Shown here piece after piece: positions 1-5,197 of a DNA stretch of 6,020 nucleotides. The position numbers and the translations under genes are program-made. This stretch comes from Nitrospinota bacterium (GTDB taxonomy: Bacteria; Nitrospinota_A; JADGAW01), in the NCBI GenBank assembly GCA_015231815.1, contig JADGAW010000139.1:1-6020 (forward strand), written 5' to 3'. The notes beneath the pieces are model-generated. The model ran no database searches. It was not told the DNA's origin and saw only the letters and a program-made list of their open reading frames with translations. Numbering within the stretch: position 1 is the stretch's first letter; each line of letters begins with the position of its first letter.

Positions 1-155
1 AAGGTAGTAATATGACTTTTAGGCGCAGTTTTCTCATCACTTTTTTTCTCAAGCTTAAATTGTTTCTTCACGTTATGTAAATGATCTGTTCCGCCCTTTC
101 GATAATACGTAAAAAAGGTTGAATTTCTGAAGAGTTGTGCAACGTTAAGACTCAT
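1..155 (-). CDS. Possible 5' end of an unknown gene, cut by the left edge
   Basis: Reading leftwards from an ATG at 155-153, the frame stays open for 51 codons to the window edge. The translation begins MSLNVAQLFRNSTFF and continues through a basic, Lys-rich stretch (VKKQFKLEKKSDEK). I do not recognise a family. It has no signal peptide or membrane segment and looks like a cytoplasmic or DNA/RNA-contacting N-terminus, though this is only composition. There is no clear Shine-Dalgarno sequence upstream of the ATG, which weakens the call. It would be divergent from the toxin-antitoxin operon, with the 94 bp between them serving both. It could also be a chance open frame in A+T-rich DNA; the sequence to the left would decide. 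Confidence 0.4.
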   Translation of the reverse strand, partial: MSLNVAQLFRNSTFFTYYRKGGTDHLHNVKKQFKLEKKSDEKTAPKSHITT

Positions 156-180
156 TTTATATTGTAAAAGACTTCATGCT

Positions 181-207
181 TTGATAGCGAGTGATGTCGT
201 ATATAAT
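181..207 (+). promoter_or_regulatory. Sigma-70-type promoter for the toxin-antitoxin operon
   Basis: A perfect -10 box TATAAT lies at 202-207. A -35-like TTGATA lies at 181-186 with a 15-bp spacer; shifting to TTTGAT at 180-185 gives 16 bp. The spacer is short but the -10 is consensus. Transcription would start near 214, leaving a leader of about 35 bases before the toxin ATG at 250. Confidence 0.5.
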
Positions 208-238
208 ACCAGTCACTAGGCAAGAGAGATGTCATATA
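190..238. promoter_or_regulatory. Candidate operator: repeats around the toxin-antitoxin promoter
   Basis: GATGTCGTATA at 193-203 and GATGTCATATA at 228-238 are direct repeats with one mismatch, 35 bp apart start to start. One overlaps the -10 box and the other sits just before the ribosome binding site. In addition, AGTGA at 190-194 and TCACT at 213-217 form a short inverted repeat centred on the -10 box. Ribbon-helix-helix antitoxins usually repress their own operon by binding short repeated sites over the promoter, so these are plausible operator half-sites for the antitoxin at 675-911. Binding itself is inference. Confidence 0.4.
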
Positions 239-249
239 GGATCTGATGA

Positions 250-672
250 ATGAAAAAAACACGAATTGTAATTGATACCAATGTGATAATTTCCGCTCTT
301 CGATCAAAGAGAGGAACTTCTTATGCTCTTATGAACCAACTTGAGGAACTTGACCTTCAACCTGCGGTGTCAGTTCCGTTAGTTATGGAATATGAGAAAG
401 TGGCTTTTTTACAACAGGATTTATTGTCATTTTCCCCCAATGAAATACAGGATTATATCGATTATATTTGTCGCATATCTCTCAAGCAGAAGATTCACTT
501 TCTCTGGCGTCCTTTTCTGAGAGACCCAAAAGACGACATGGTTTTAGAGCTTGCCGTAGCGGCCAGTTGCCGCTATATAGTTACATTTAATAAAAAGGAT
601 TTTGTTCGGGCAGATACGTTCGGGATATTAGCGATAACCCCGAAAGAATTTTTACATATATTAGGAGAATAA
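250..672 (+). CDS. PIN-domain toxin of a type II toxin-antitoxin pair
   Basis: The 140-residue protein has the size and layout of the 'putative toxin-antitoxin system toxin component, PIN family' group. PIN domains are metal-dependent RNases that use a cluster of acidic residues. Visible here are VIDTN with D9 near the N-terminus, E47 in the MEYE segment, D95/D96 in RDPKDDMVLELA, and D117 in TFNKKDF. The last segment has the TFN form instead of TGD, which I recall as usual in this subfamily. All four catalytic positions appear present, so the toxin is likely active. The ATG at 250 is preceded by a weak AGG at 238-240, suggesting modest translation. The stop is two bases before the antitoxin start, and the toxin's last codons carry the antitoxin's Shine-Dalgarno, so the two are probably translationally coupled. 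The order is toxin first. Confidence 0.88.
   Translation: MKKTRIVIDTNVIISALRSKRGTSYALMNQLEELDLQPAVSVPLVMEYEKVAFLQQDLLSFSPNEIQDYIDYICRISLKQKIHFLWRPFLRDPKDDMVLELAVAASCRYIVTFNKKDFVRADTFGILAITPKEFLHILGE
663..668 (+). promoter_or_regulatory. Shine-Dalgarno for the antitoxin, inside the toxin gene
   Basis: AGGAGA lies 6 bases before the ATG at 675, within the last codons of the toxin. It is stronger than the toxin's own site, as expected if antitoxin must be made in excess. Confidence 0.7.
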
Positions 673-674
673 TT

Positions 675-911
675 ATGAGTACTATGAGTTTGAGATTACC
701 GGATTCCATTCATGAAACTGCCAAGGAAATTGCGAAAAAAGATCATATTTCTGTCAACCAGTTTGTGGCGACAGCCGTGGCTGAAAAAATTTCCGCCCTT
801 GTTACTGAGGAATACCTTGAAAAACGGGCTGATCGTTCAAGCAAAGAACGCTTCAACGATATTATGTCCAGAGTTCCCGATATTGAGCCGGAAGAACACG
901 ATAAATTCTAA
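675..911 (+). CDS. Ribbon-helix-helix (HicB/CopG-type) antitoxin
   Basis: The 78-residue protein starts with a typical ribbon-helix-helix unit. A short strand, MSLRLP (residues 4-9), is followed by helix A (about 10-22), a turn containing DHISVNQF, and helix B (about 26-42). This is the pattern of small Arc/MetJ/CopG-fold antitoxins that databases often name 'HicB family antitoxin'. The strand pairs in a dimer and contacts operator DNA. The charged tail (about 43-78, rich in E, K and D) probably folds on binding the toxin and blocks its active site. It sits two bases downstream of a PIN toxin gene, which is the standard partnership for this type. It is not the full HicB architecture, which has an N-terminal HicB domain paired with HicA, so the HicB label refers only to the helix-type region. 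Autoregulation through the repeats at 190-238 is inferred. Confidence 0.85.
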   Translation: MSTMSLRLPDSIHETAKEIAKKDHISVNQFVATAVAEKISALVTEEYLEKRADRSSKERFNDIMSRVPDIEPEEHDKF

Positions 912-922
912 CAACAATAAAG

Positions 923-945
923 CTCCATTCCAAATTTCAATGGAG
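923..945 (+). repeat. 7-bp hairpin that contains the next gene's Shine-Dalgarno
   Basis: CTCCATT (923-929) pairs perfectly with AATGGAG (939-945) across a 9-base loop. The right arm holds GGAG (942-945), which is 7 bases before the ATG at 953. No T-run follows, so it is a poor terminator. It could instead limit translation of the following (now broken) gene. Confidence 0.45.
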
Positions 946-952
946 TCTAATC

Positions 953-1220
953 ATGGTTATAGAAAGAGTCAATTAAATTCAATATTGGCATCGGCAATGT
1001 GTACCTCGTTTCTCAGATAGAAGATAGCAAGGATTTGGAAAAGGCATTGAAGAAACACTATAAGGAGATATTTGAAAATGAGCTTTTTGATTGGTACACC
1101 GATGAATCAAAGTGGCCCAAGAAATCGTGCATAATGGTATTTAAGGAATTTTTTGAAGTGGAGTTCAATGAAATGGTTATTAACCTGAGCAGAGATGATT
1201 TGATATTGGATGAGGTGTAA
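953..1220 (+). pseudogene. Frameshifted gene, unknown 80-residue acidic protein
   Basis: An ATG at 953 with a well-placed GGAG (942-945) opens MVIERVN and then hits TAA at 974-976. Skipping one base (T974) puts the reading in the next frame, which gives KFNIGIGNVYLV and runs on to a TAA at 1218-1220. The joined product would be about 88 residues, rich in acidic and aromatic residues (for example KHYKEIFENELFDWY, SKWPKK, FKEFFEVEFNEM). The smooth join at the N-terminus suggests a one-base insertion in what was a single gene. The alternative is an intact 73-codon ORF from a GTG at 999, but this has no Shine-Dalgarno and would start inside a continuous open stretch. I do not recognise the family. 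A sequencing error would look the same. It follows the toxin-antitoxin pair in the same direction. Confidence 0.55.
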
Positions 1221-1242
1221 TGGGGGTAAACACAGAAAAACG

Positions 1243-1457
1243 ATGAGTAGCTCTATGTCTATTTTTCAGTTTAATGAAATTGAGTTTGCGGTAACAAAAG
1301 CGAAATATCATGACCTTACAACAAAGAGGATGAGATAATAAACCCCAATCCTGTATCAATTATTCCCTTTAAAAGGGAAATGCCAAAAATAGGGAGAAAC
1401 GAGCCCTGTCCATGCGGCAGTGGGAAAAAATACAAAAAATGCTGTATGAATAAGTAA
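1243..1457 (+). pseudogene. Frameshifted remnant of a SEC-C zinc-motif protein
   Basis: The frame ending at 1457 contains EPCPCGSGKKYKKCC, a textbook SEC-C motif (the CxC...CC zinc-binding tail first described at the SecA C-terminus and found on many small proteins). It is only open from 1314, just after a TGA at 1311-1313, and ATG 1380 is its only ATG before the motif. The preceding frame, from ATG 1243, reads MSSSMSIFQFNEIEF, reaches KYHDL and ends at TAA 1336-1338. Adding one T near 1316 joins the two as KYHDLYNKEDEI, a smooth passage, so a one-base deletion is likely. The 5' end is uncertain: an ATG at 1220, overlapping the previous stop as TAATG, encodes only eight residues before TGA. 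The joined protein would be about 72 residues. The original function is unknown; SEC-C tails usually mediate zinc-dependent binding to proteins or ribosomes. Confidence 0.6.
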
Positions 1458-1600
1458 GAGTGCATCTGGAGGGTGACGGTCTTGCTATGGCCTGACTGAT
1501 TTTTATACCGTCTCAATGAAACAACCTTTACGGAAAATAAAGGAAAAGCCACTCACCGCTGAACGAATTACAATGGAATAAAGTCACTTGCAGGGTTTAG

Positions 1601-1614
1601 GTTTAATATTAAAC
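1601..1614. repeat. Perfect 14-bp palindrome
   Basis: GTTTAATATTAAAC reads the same on both strands, and a related TTTAATATC follows at 1624-1632. It may be a protein-binding site, but such A+T-rich palindromes can occur by chance. Confidence 0.35.
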
Positions 1615-1648
1615 GGAAAAATATTTAATATCATGCCTTAATGTCGTC

Positions 1649-1682
1649 GAGTATTTTTTGGTCAATTCGTGAAAAAATACTC
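1649..1682. repeat. Inverted repeat, perfect 11-bp arms
   Basis: GAGTATTTTTT (1649-1659) and AAAAAATACTC (1672-1682) are perfect reverse complements around a 12-base centre. Neither strand has a T-run following the stem, so a classical intrinsic terminator is unlikely. It lies about 130 bp before the gene at 1812 and could be a regulator site or a relic of a mobile element's ends. Confidence 0.55.
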
Positions 1683-1752
1683 CATAACCTTTATGTATCT
1701 TTGTGAGACAATAGGCGCATTGTTTATGGAATTCTCATAATTCAAAAACATC

Positions 1753-1780
1753 TTGTCAACAATTAATCCGGTTTTACATA
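1753..1780 (+). promoter_or_regulatory. Candidate promoter for the gene at 1812
   Basis: TTGTCA (1753-1758) and TACATA (1775-1780) are separated by 16 bp, close to sigma-70 spacing. The start point would fall near 1787, giving a leader of about 25 bases that ends in the GGGAGGAG ribosome binding site at 1802-1809. Confidence 0.35.
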
Positions 1781-1811
1781 GAGGTATATAAAAATTTATG
1801 TGGGAGGAGAT

Positions 1812-2393
1812 ATGAACGAACGGATTTCTGAAATAATCGAGAAGATTAAAAATCTTGAAATCGAACTGGATGTCGAGTTTGAAAAAGAGTTTACGGAAGC
1901 GCGGGAAAAGTTCAATTACCAAATCAGGCGAAATAAAGTCCTTTTTGAACGAAATGCCCTGATCGCCCAAAGAAGGGTAAAGAAAAACCTTTATCGCTTT
2001 ATTAAAGATGCAAAGGTAGCCCACATTCTTTCCGCTCCTGTTATTTATTCGATCATTATTCCCATCTTCCTTCTTGACCTTTTTGTCACGATTTATCAGA
2101 CAATTTGTTTTCCCATTTACAAAATAAAGAAAGTAAAGCGTTCGGAGTATGTGGTCATTGACCGCCATATGCTGGCCTACCTGAATCTAATCGAAAAATT
2201 CAATTGTTTGTATTGCGGTTATGGAAACGGGGTGATTGCTTATGCCCGTGAGATCGCTTCAAAAACCGAAGAATTCTGGTGTCCCATTAAGCACGCCCAA
2301 AAAGTGCGAGGCAGGCATTCTCGGTATAAAGACTTTGCCGACTACGGCGATTCCGAGGGATTTAAAAATAAAATGAAAGATGTTAGAAGTTAA
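1812..2393 (+). CDS. Conserved membrane protein of unknown function with a Cys/His cluster
   Basis: I choose the ATG at 1812, directly after a strong GGGAGGAG (1802-1809), rather than the in-frame GTG at 1800, which would put that ribosome binding site inside the gene. The 193-residue product has three parts. Residues 1-65 are a charged, probably helical or coiled-coil region. Residues 71-103 are a long hydrophobic stretch (one or two membrane helices, with PVIYSIIIPIFLLDLF). Residues 104-193 are a soluble tail. The tail has a C132-LY-C135 pair followed by GYGNGVIAYARE, then WCPIKH with C157 and H161, then RHSRYKDF and DYGDSEGF. I recognise this tail from unnamed conserved proteins in proteobacteria; no function is known to me. 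C132, C135, C157 and H161 could hold a metal such as zinc, which is inference. It appears monocistronic, with a possible lost partner downstream (see 2399-2449). Confidence 0.85.
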   Translation: MNERISEIIEKIKNLEIELDVEFEKEFTEAREKFNYQIRRNKVLFERNALIAQRRVKKNLYRFIKDAKVAHILSAPVIYSIIIPIFLLDLFVTIYQTICFPIYKIKKVKRSEYVVIDRHMLAYLNLIEKFNCLYCGYGNGVIAYAREIASKTEEFWCPIKHAQKVRGRHSRYKDFADYGDSEGFKNKMKDVRS

Positions 2394-2398
2394 CCAAG

Positions 2399-2404
2399 AG
2401 GAGG
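2399..2404 (+). promoter_or_regulatory. Strong Shine-Dalgarno leading into a 12-codon ORF
   Basis: AGGAGG, the full consensus, sits 6 bases before an ATG at 2411. This is as good as any ribosome binding site in the window, yet the ORF it serves is only 12 codons. Confidence 0.6.
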
Positions 2405-2410
2405 TTTCTC

Positions 2411-2449
2411 ATGAATATTGGCTCCGATAATGTATTTTATCGGAACTAA
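2411..2449 (+). CDS. 12-codon mini-ORF: truncated gene start or leader peptide
   Basis: ATG to TAA encodes MNIGSDNVFYRN. It lies 17 bases after the stop of the 193-residue membrane protein, with a consensus Shine-Dalgarno, so it would be translated in the same operon. The simplest reading is the surviving start of a second operon gene that was lost by deletion or decay. A short leader peptide is possible because an 8-bp hairpin is contained within it. The peptide has no obvious attenuator composition such as a run of one amino acid. Confidence 0.35.
   Translation: MNIGSDNVFYRN
2423..2444 (+). repeat. Perfect 8-bp stem-loop within the mini-ORF
   Basis: TCCGATAA (2423-2430) and TTATCGGA (2437-2444) pair across a 6-base loop. 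The following bases (ACTAAAATAAAG) are not T-rich on this strand, so it is at best a weak terminator for the upstream gene; it may stabilise the transcript's 3' end. Confidence 0.5.
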
Positions 2450-2705
2450 AATAAAGCAATTTCTTCTGTCAAAAATAGATCAATAAGTGAAAAGGAAAAA
2501 TGTCGAGAAATTTACGGAAAAAAACCCACATCAAAGACACGGGGTCATAAACATCTCTTTATAAAATTGAGGTTGGTTCAGTTAACCATCTTCTTCAAAG
2601 TGTGTTGAACCAACATTGCGGGGGACATTGAATGATTTTATTTTCCCGAATTGTTGGAGCTTCAAGCAGACCGCTCTGGGTTTTCTTGCTTTTTTGTCTG
2701 TCACC
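2450..2705. other. Gene-free interval before the convergent kinase gene
   Basis: No credible gene is seen. The only structure is the inverted repeat at 2572-2614. A T-rich tract at 2678-2693 follows a weak 4-bp stem (CAGA/TCTG, about 2670-2681) on the plus strand, which is too weak to call as a terminator. An open frame beginning at the ATG at 2632 is in the reverse direction over the kinase end and is taken as a shadow. Confidence 0.45.
2572..2614. repeat. Inverted repeat, perfect 9-bp arms
   Basis: GTTGGTTCA (2572-2580) and TGAACCAAC (2606-2614) are perfect reverse complements around 25 bases. The left arm also takes part in a smaller competing hairpin, TGGTT/AACCA (2574-2578 with 2584-2588). 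It lies 92 bp beyond the kinase stop and could be its transcript end, but no T-run follows the stem in that direction. Confidence 0.5.
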
Positions 2706-4748
2706 TTATACCCGAAGAGGAATCATTATTTTAAATGAAGTTCCTTTATTGATTTCGCTTTCACAGGTAATAGTACCCTTTAACTGCTGAAAAACAAGAT
2801 TAAAAACAATATGCAAACCAAGCCCAGTTCCACCCTTATTTCGCTTCGTAGTATAGAAAGGCTCAAAAATATCTTTCAAATTCTTCTTCGGGATACCTTT
2901 TCCGTCGTCTGCAAAAATAATAAGCAATGATTTGCCTTCCTTTTTAAGGTGGATTGAGATGTTTCCATGATCCCTTCCATCAAATGCATGAAGAATTGCG
3001 TTTGAAACAAGGTTGGTAATTATCTGTACCAGTGCTCCTGGATAACTGTCGATGATGATTTCCTTATCTGAATGAATGTTAATAGACAATGATTCCTTCT
3101 TTGCTTCTGGAACAAGGGAAGCAATAATTTCCTCTATATATTCTCGGATCTCAAGCTCTCTTTTTTCATACCCTTGGATGTCGGCAGAAACATGTTTGAA
3201 ACTCGTGATAAGGTTAGACATTTTCGTGAGATTATTCAACAAAAGGGATGATGCGGACTCGCAACTCATCAAATATTGTTCAAGTAACGACTTCTTAAAA
3301 TTCCCCTTCTTCAGCTGGTTTTGAATCTCATCGGTTCGTGCATGAAGAAGGGATGCAGCGGTCACTCCTATTCCAATTGGGGTGTTCATCTCATGGGCTA
3401 CACCTGATACCAGCCTTCCAAGAGAAGCCATTTTCTCCGATTGAACCAACGACTCTTGCTTGTCCTGTATTTCTTTTAATAGCTTGATTCTGTATGCGAG
3501 AGCAAATGCAAGGAGGCACATTTCCAGAAGAAATGCACTCTGCGTAGTAAGTCGGTAATTCAAGTCGATAGGAAATGTATAGACAAAACGCGTGGCTGCT
3601 AAGAAGCACGTAAAGGAAGGAGGTATCCAAGCAATTAAATAAAAGAGTGCTTCCTTATGTCCCTTTCTTAATGCATATACCCCGACGACCATCAGAGAAA
3701 GAAAAGAAATTCCTACCATAGTAAAGAGAATTACTTGGTAAGTCGGGAAGGGTATGAATGGCCATGCCAAGAATACGCAGACAATAAATACCTGAATTGT
3801 GGTAAGAGATTTTGATATCAATGGGCTCAGGAGGTTGACCCTCAGAAAACTTCGGGCAAACTGAATAATAGATAAGACGAACAATGAAACGTAGCATCGA
3901 CTAACAATAAACATCGCCTCGGGGTTGTCTGGATAAAAGTAACGAAATAAATCCCCGTTAATATGAAGCATTGTAAGTAGCGTTGAGAATACATAGATGA
4001 TGTAATAAAAATAGGTGCTTTCCCGAAGGCTGAGGAACAATAAGAAGGTATAGAGCATGATCATTACAAATCCACCGTATGTGAACCCTAACGCCATTTC
4101 AAGTTCTTGGGTATAGGATTGAAACTCAATATACTCCCAAAGGGTAAGCTTAATCTCAAGGGGCTGTTTCGTCTTATACCTTAAGTACAGAAGATATTCG
4201 TTGCCTTTTTGCAATTCCAAAGGAAAAACAAGATTATTGTGGGGGTAAAGCCGTTCACTAAAGGGAAGCATATTACCGGTATGAAAGGTAAGTACTTCCT
4301 TCGTGGATACGTTTTCCACATAGAGGTCAAGTTCGTTGATGTACCAATCATATTGCTCCAACATCCACGATGTATTATTGAGGTCGATTTTTAAGGGAAT
4401 CTTTACCCAGATGGCGCTGTCGGTGAATTTCTTATTGAGTGATTGATTCTTATTTTTGAGGACAACCTGTTCGAATTCCTTCCCCTTAACATCCTCGTAA
4501 CTCATTTCACCTGAGGTGTCCTCTAATATTTGAAGGTAAGGGGTGAGCTTATTTTCAAGGGAATTAACCGGAAAAGCGTTCTCGGTAGCGATTACGTTCA
4601 AAGGAAAGCAGAAGTATAAAAATGAAAGAAAAAAAATGAGAAAGAATGTCGAAGGACATCTCACTGTTCTGCCTTGTAATAAATTCAATTGAGAGCCTCT
4701 TGCAAAGATATTAGTTAAGTTGCTCTTGTTTTTCGAGGGAAGTGTCAA
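2706..4748 (-). CDS. Membrane sensor histidine kinase with 7TMR-DISM sensor
   Basis: The 680-residue protein autophosphorylates a histidine in response to an extracytoplasmic signal. In order it has: a signal-like hydrophobic segment (about 35-54); a periplasmic 7TMR-DISMED2-type domain (about 66-205, with SAIWVKIPL and W128...L142); seven membrane helices of 7TMR-DISM type (about 220-420); a short linker (422-440); a dimerisation domain with the phosphoacceptor H452 in AHEMNTPIGIG; and an ATPase domain. The ATPase domain shows N583 in LVSNAILHAF, DDGKGIP (614-620), FEPFYTTK (628-635) and GGTGLGL (639-645). No PAS, HAMP or receiver domain is present, and no response regulator lies in the window. 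The listed TTG start overlaps the upstream stop (TTGA) but has no ribosome site. A TTG at 4688, seven bases after AAGAGG (4701-4696), gives a shorter, better signal-like N-terminus and is likelier. A GTG at 4664 is also possible. Confidence 0.9.
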   Translation of the reverse strand: MTLPSKNKSNLTNIFARGSQLNLLQGRTVRCPSTFFLIFFLSFLYFCFPLNVIATENAFPVNSLENKLTPYLQILEDTSGEMSYEDVKGKEFEQVVLKNKNQSLNKKFTDSAIWVKIPLKIDLNNTSWMLEQYDWYINELDLYVENVSTKEVLTFHTGNMLPFSERLYPHNNLVFPLELQKGNEYLLYLRYKTKQPLEIKLTLWEYIEFQSYTQELEMALGFTYGGFVMIMLYTFLLFLSLRESTYFYYIIYVFSTLLTMLHINGDLFRYFYPDNPEAMFIVSRCYVSLFVLSIIQFARSFLRVNLLSPLISKSLTTIQVFIVCVFLAWPFIPFPTYQVILFTMVGISFLSLMVVGVYALRKGHKEALFYLIAWIPPSFTCFLAATRFVYTFPIDLNYRLTTQSAFLLEMCLLAFALAYRIKLLKEIQDKQESLVQSEKMASLGRLVSGVAHEMNTPIGIGVTAASLLHARTDEIQNQLKKGNFKKSLLEQYLMSCESASSLLLNNLTKMSNLITSFKHVSADIQGYEKRELEIREYIEEIIASLVPEAKKESLSINIHSDKEIIIDSYPGALVQIITNLVSNAILHAFDGRDHGNISIHLKKEGKSLLIIFADDGKGIPKKNLKDIFEPFYTTKRNKGGTGLGLHIVFNLVFQQLKGTITCESEINKGTSFKIMIPLRV
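4696..4701 (-). promoter_or_regulatory. Shine-Dalgarno supporting a later kinase start (TTG 4688)
   Basis: On the minus strand AAGAGG is followed by seven bases and then TTG at 4688-4686. The upstream TTG at 4748 has only A-rich sequence before it. Starting here gives MNLLQGRTVR before the hydrophobic core, a normal signal/anchor layout, and leaves 56 bp to the previous stop. Confidence 0.5.
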
Positions 4749-5113
4749 TTGTCTTTTTCATCACAGCCCCACTTGTTGTAATGGTATTTACCTATGATTT
4801 CCCTGAAAGTTCGTGTACAGGTAACCATTGTTTCCTTTTTTTGGGCATCTAACATTGTCACCCATGCTGTTTCTTTCTTATAGGTTGCAAAAAGAAGATT
4901 AAGGGTTACCTCGGTTTTTATTCGTATTTGGTCACAGACTTGCTCCTTGCCGACTTTTACGTCTAATGCTTCCCGAAGACTTTTAAAATCATATTGGTCA
5001 TCTGATACTTTAGCGCATGATCCATCGTAGCCTCTTGTTCGATATGTTGCATCTGCAACAGTGCAGTAACTTATCATTGATATAAACGTTAATGCAAAAA
5101 GTATATTCTTCAT
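4745..5113 (-). CDS. Small secreted four-cysteine protein, unknown function
   Basis: The 122-residue protein has a clear signal peptide: MKN, then a hydrophobic core (ILFALTFISMI), then ADA just before residue 23, a standard AxA cleavage site. The mature part, about 100 residues, is rich in charged residues and has four cysteines (C33, C60, C99, C116), enough for two disulfides in the periplasm. C17 lies within the signal, but SYC is a poor lipobox (Tyr at -1), so I do not call a lipoprotein. The ATG at 5113 follows AGAGGAG (5125-5119) at good spacing. The stop overlaps or lies just before the kinase start, so the two genes are very probably one operon. I do not recognise the family. A role as periplasmic partner or signal for the kinase's sensor domain is inferred only from this arrangement. 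Confidence 0.82.
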   Translation of the reverse strand: MKNILFALTFISMISYCTVADATYRTRGYDGSCAKVSDDQYDFKSLREALDVKVGKEQVCDQIRIKTEVTLNLLFATYKKETAWVTMLDAQKKETMVTCTRTFREIIGKYHYNKWGCDEKDN

Positions 5114-5197
5114 GACATCTCCTCTTGAATAATAAGGTAAAATTATAAATCTTCACTAAAAGAGATATATTATATAAAAAAAGTTGGGGGTTTATGC
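5114..5197. promoter_or_regulatory. Divergent promoter region between kinase operon and dprA
   Basis: These 84 bp must hold promoters for both directions. They are very A+T-rich, with several -10-like boxes: TATAAT on the minus strand at 5147-5142, and TATATT or TATTATATA-like sequence on the plus strand around 5167-5176. No convincing -35 boxes stand out, so exact promoters cannot be assigned. The dprA start is preceded by GGGGG at 5186-5190, 7 bases from the ATG. Confidence 0.4.

Larger units (their letters stand above)
1458..1811. other. Gene-free stretch with palindromes
   Basis: I found no credible coding region here on either strand. An open frame on the minus strand across 1316-1552 is a shadow of the SEC-C remnant and adjoining DNA. 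What can be seen is a perfect palindrome (1601-1614), a perfect inverted repeat (1649-1682) and a promoter-like pair before the gene at 1812. The region is A+T-rich and may be decayed coding DNA continuing from the broken genes to its left. Confidence 0.5.

Noticed and set aside
712..1020. 102-codon plus-strand ORF
   Set aside because: It overlaps the antitoxin in another frame, has no ribosome site and a low-complexity basic translation; it is a shadow.
1516..1581. 22-codon ORF in the gene-free stretch
   Set aside because: No Shine-Dalgarno and no recognisable sequence; expected by chance.
1662..2168. 168-codon minus-strand ORF
   Set aside because: It lies opposite the well-supported membrane protein gene and has no recognisable motifs.
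2572..2614. Integron attC site
   Set aside because: The arm ends GTTGGTT/AACCAAC do not match the GTTRRRY/RYYYAAC core, and no integron cassette structure is visible.
3076..3324. ORFs inside the kinase gene in other frames (also 3391-3630, 3655-3897, 4209-4394)
   Set aside because: All are contained in the kinase coding region, whose domains are continuous and motif-rich.
4745..5113. Lipoprotein reading of the small secreted protein (C17)
   Set aside because: The residue before C17 is Tyr, which does not fit a lipobox, while ADA gives a good ordinary cleavage site.
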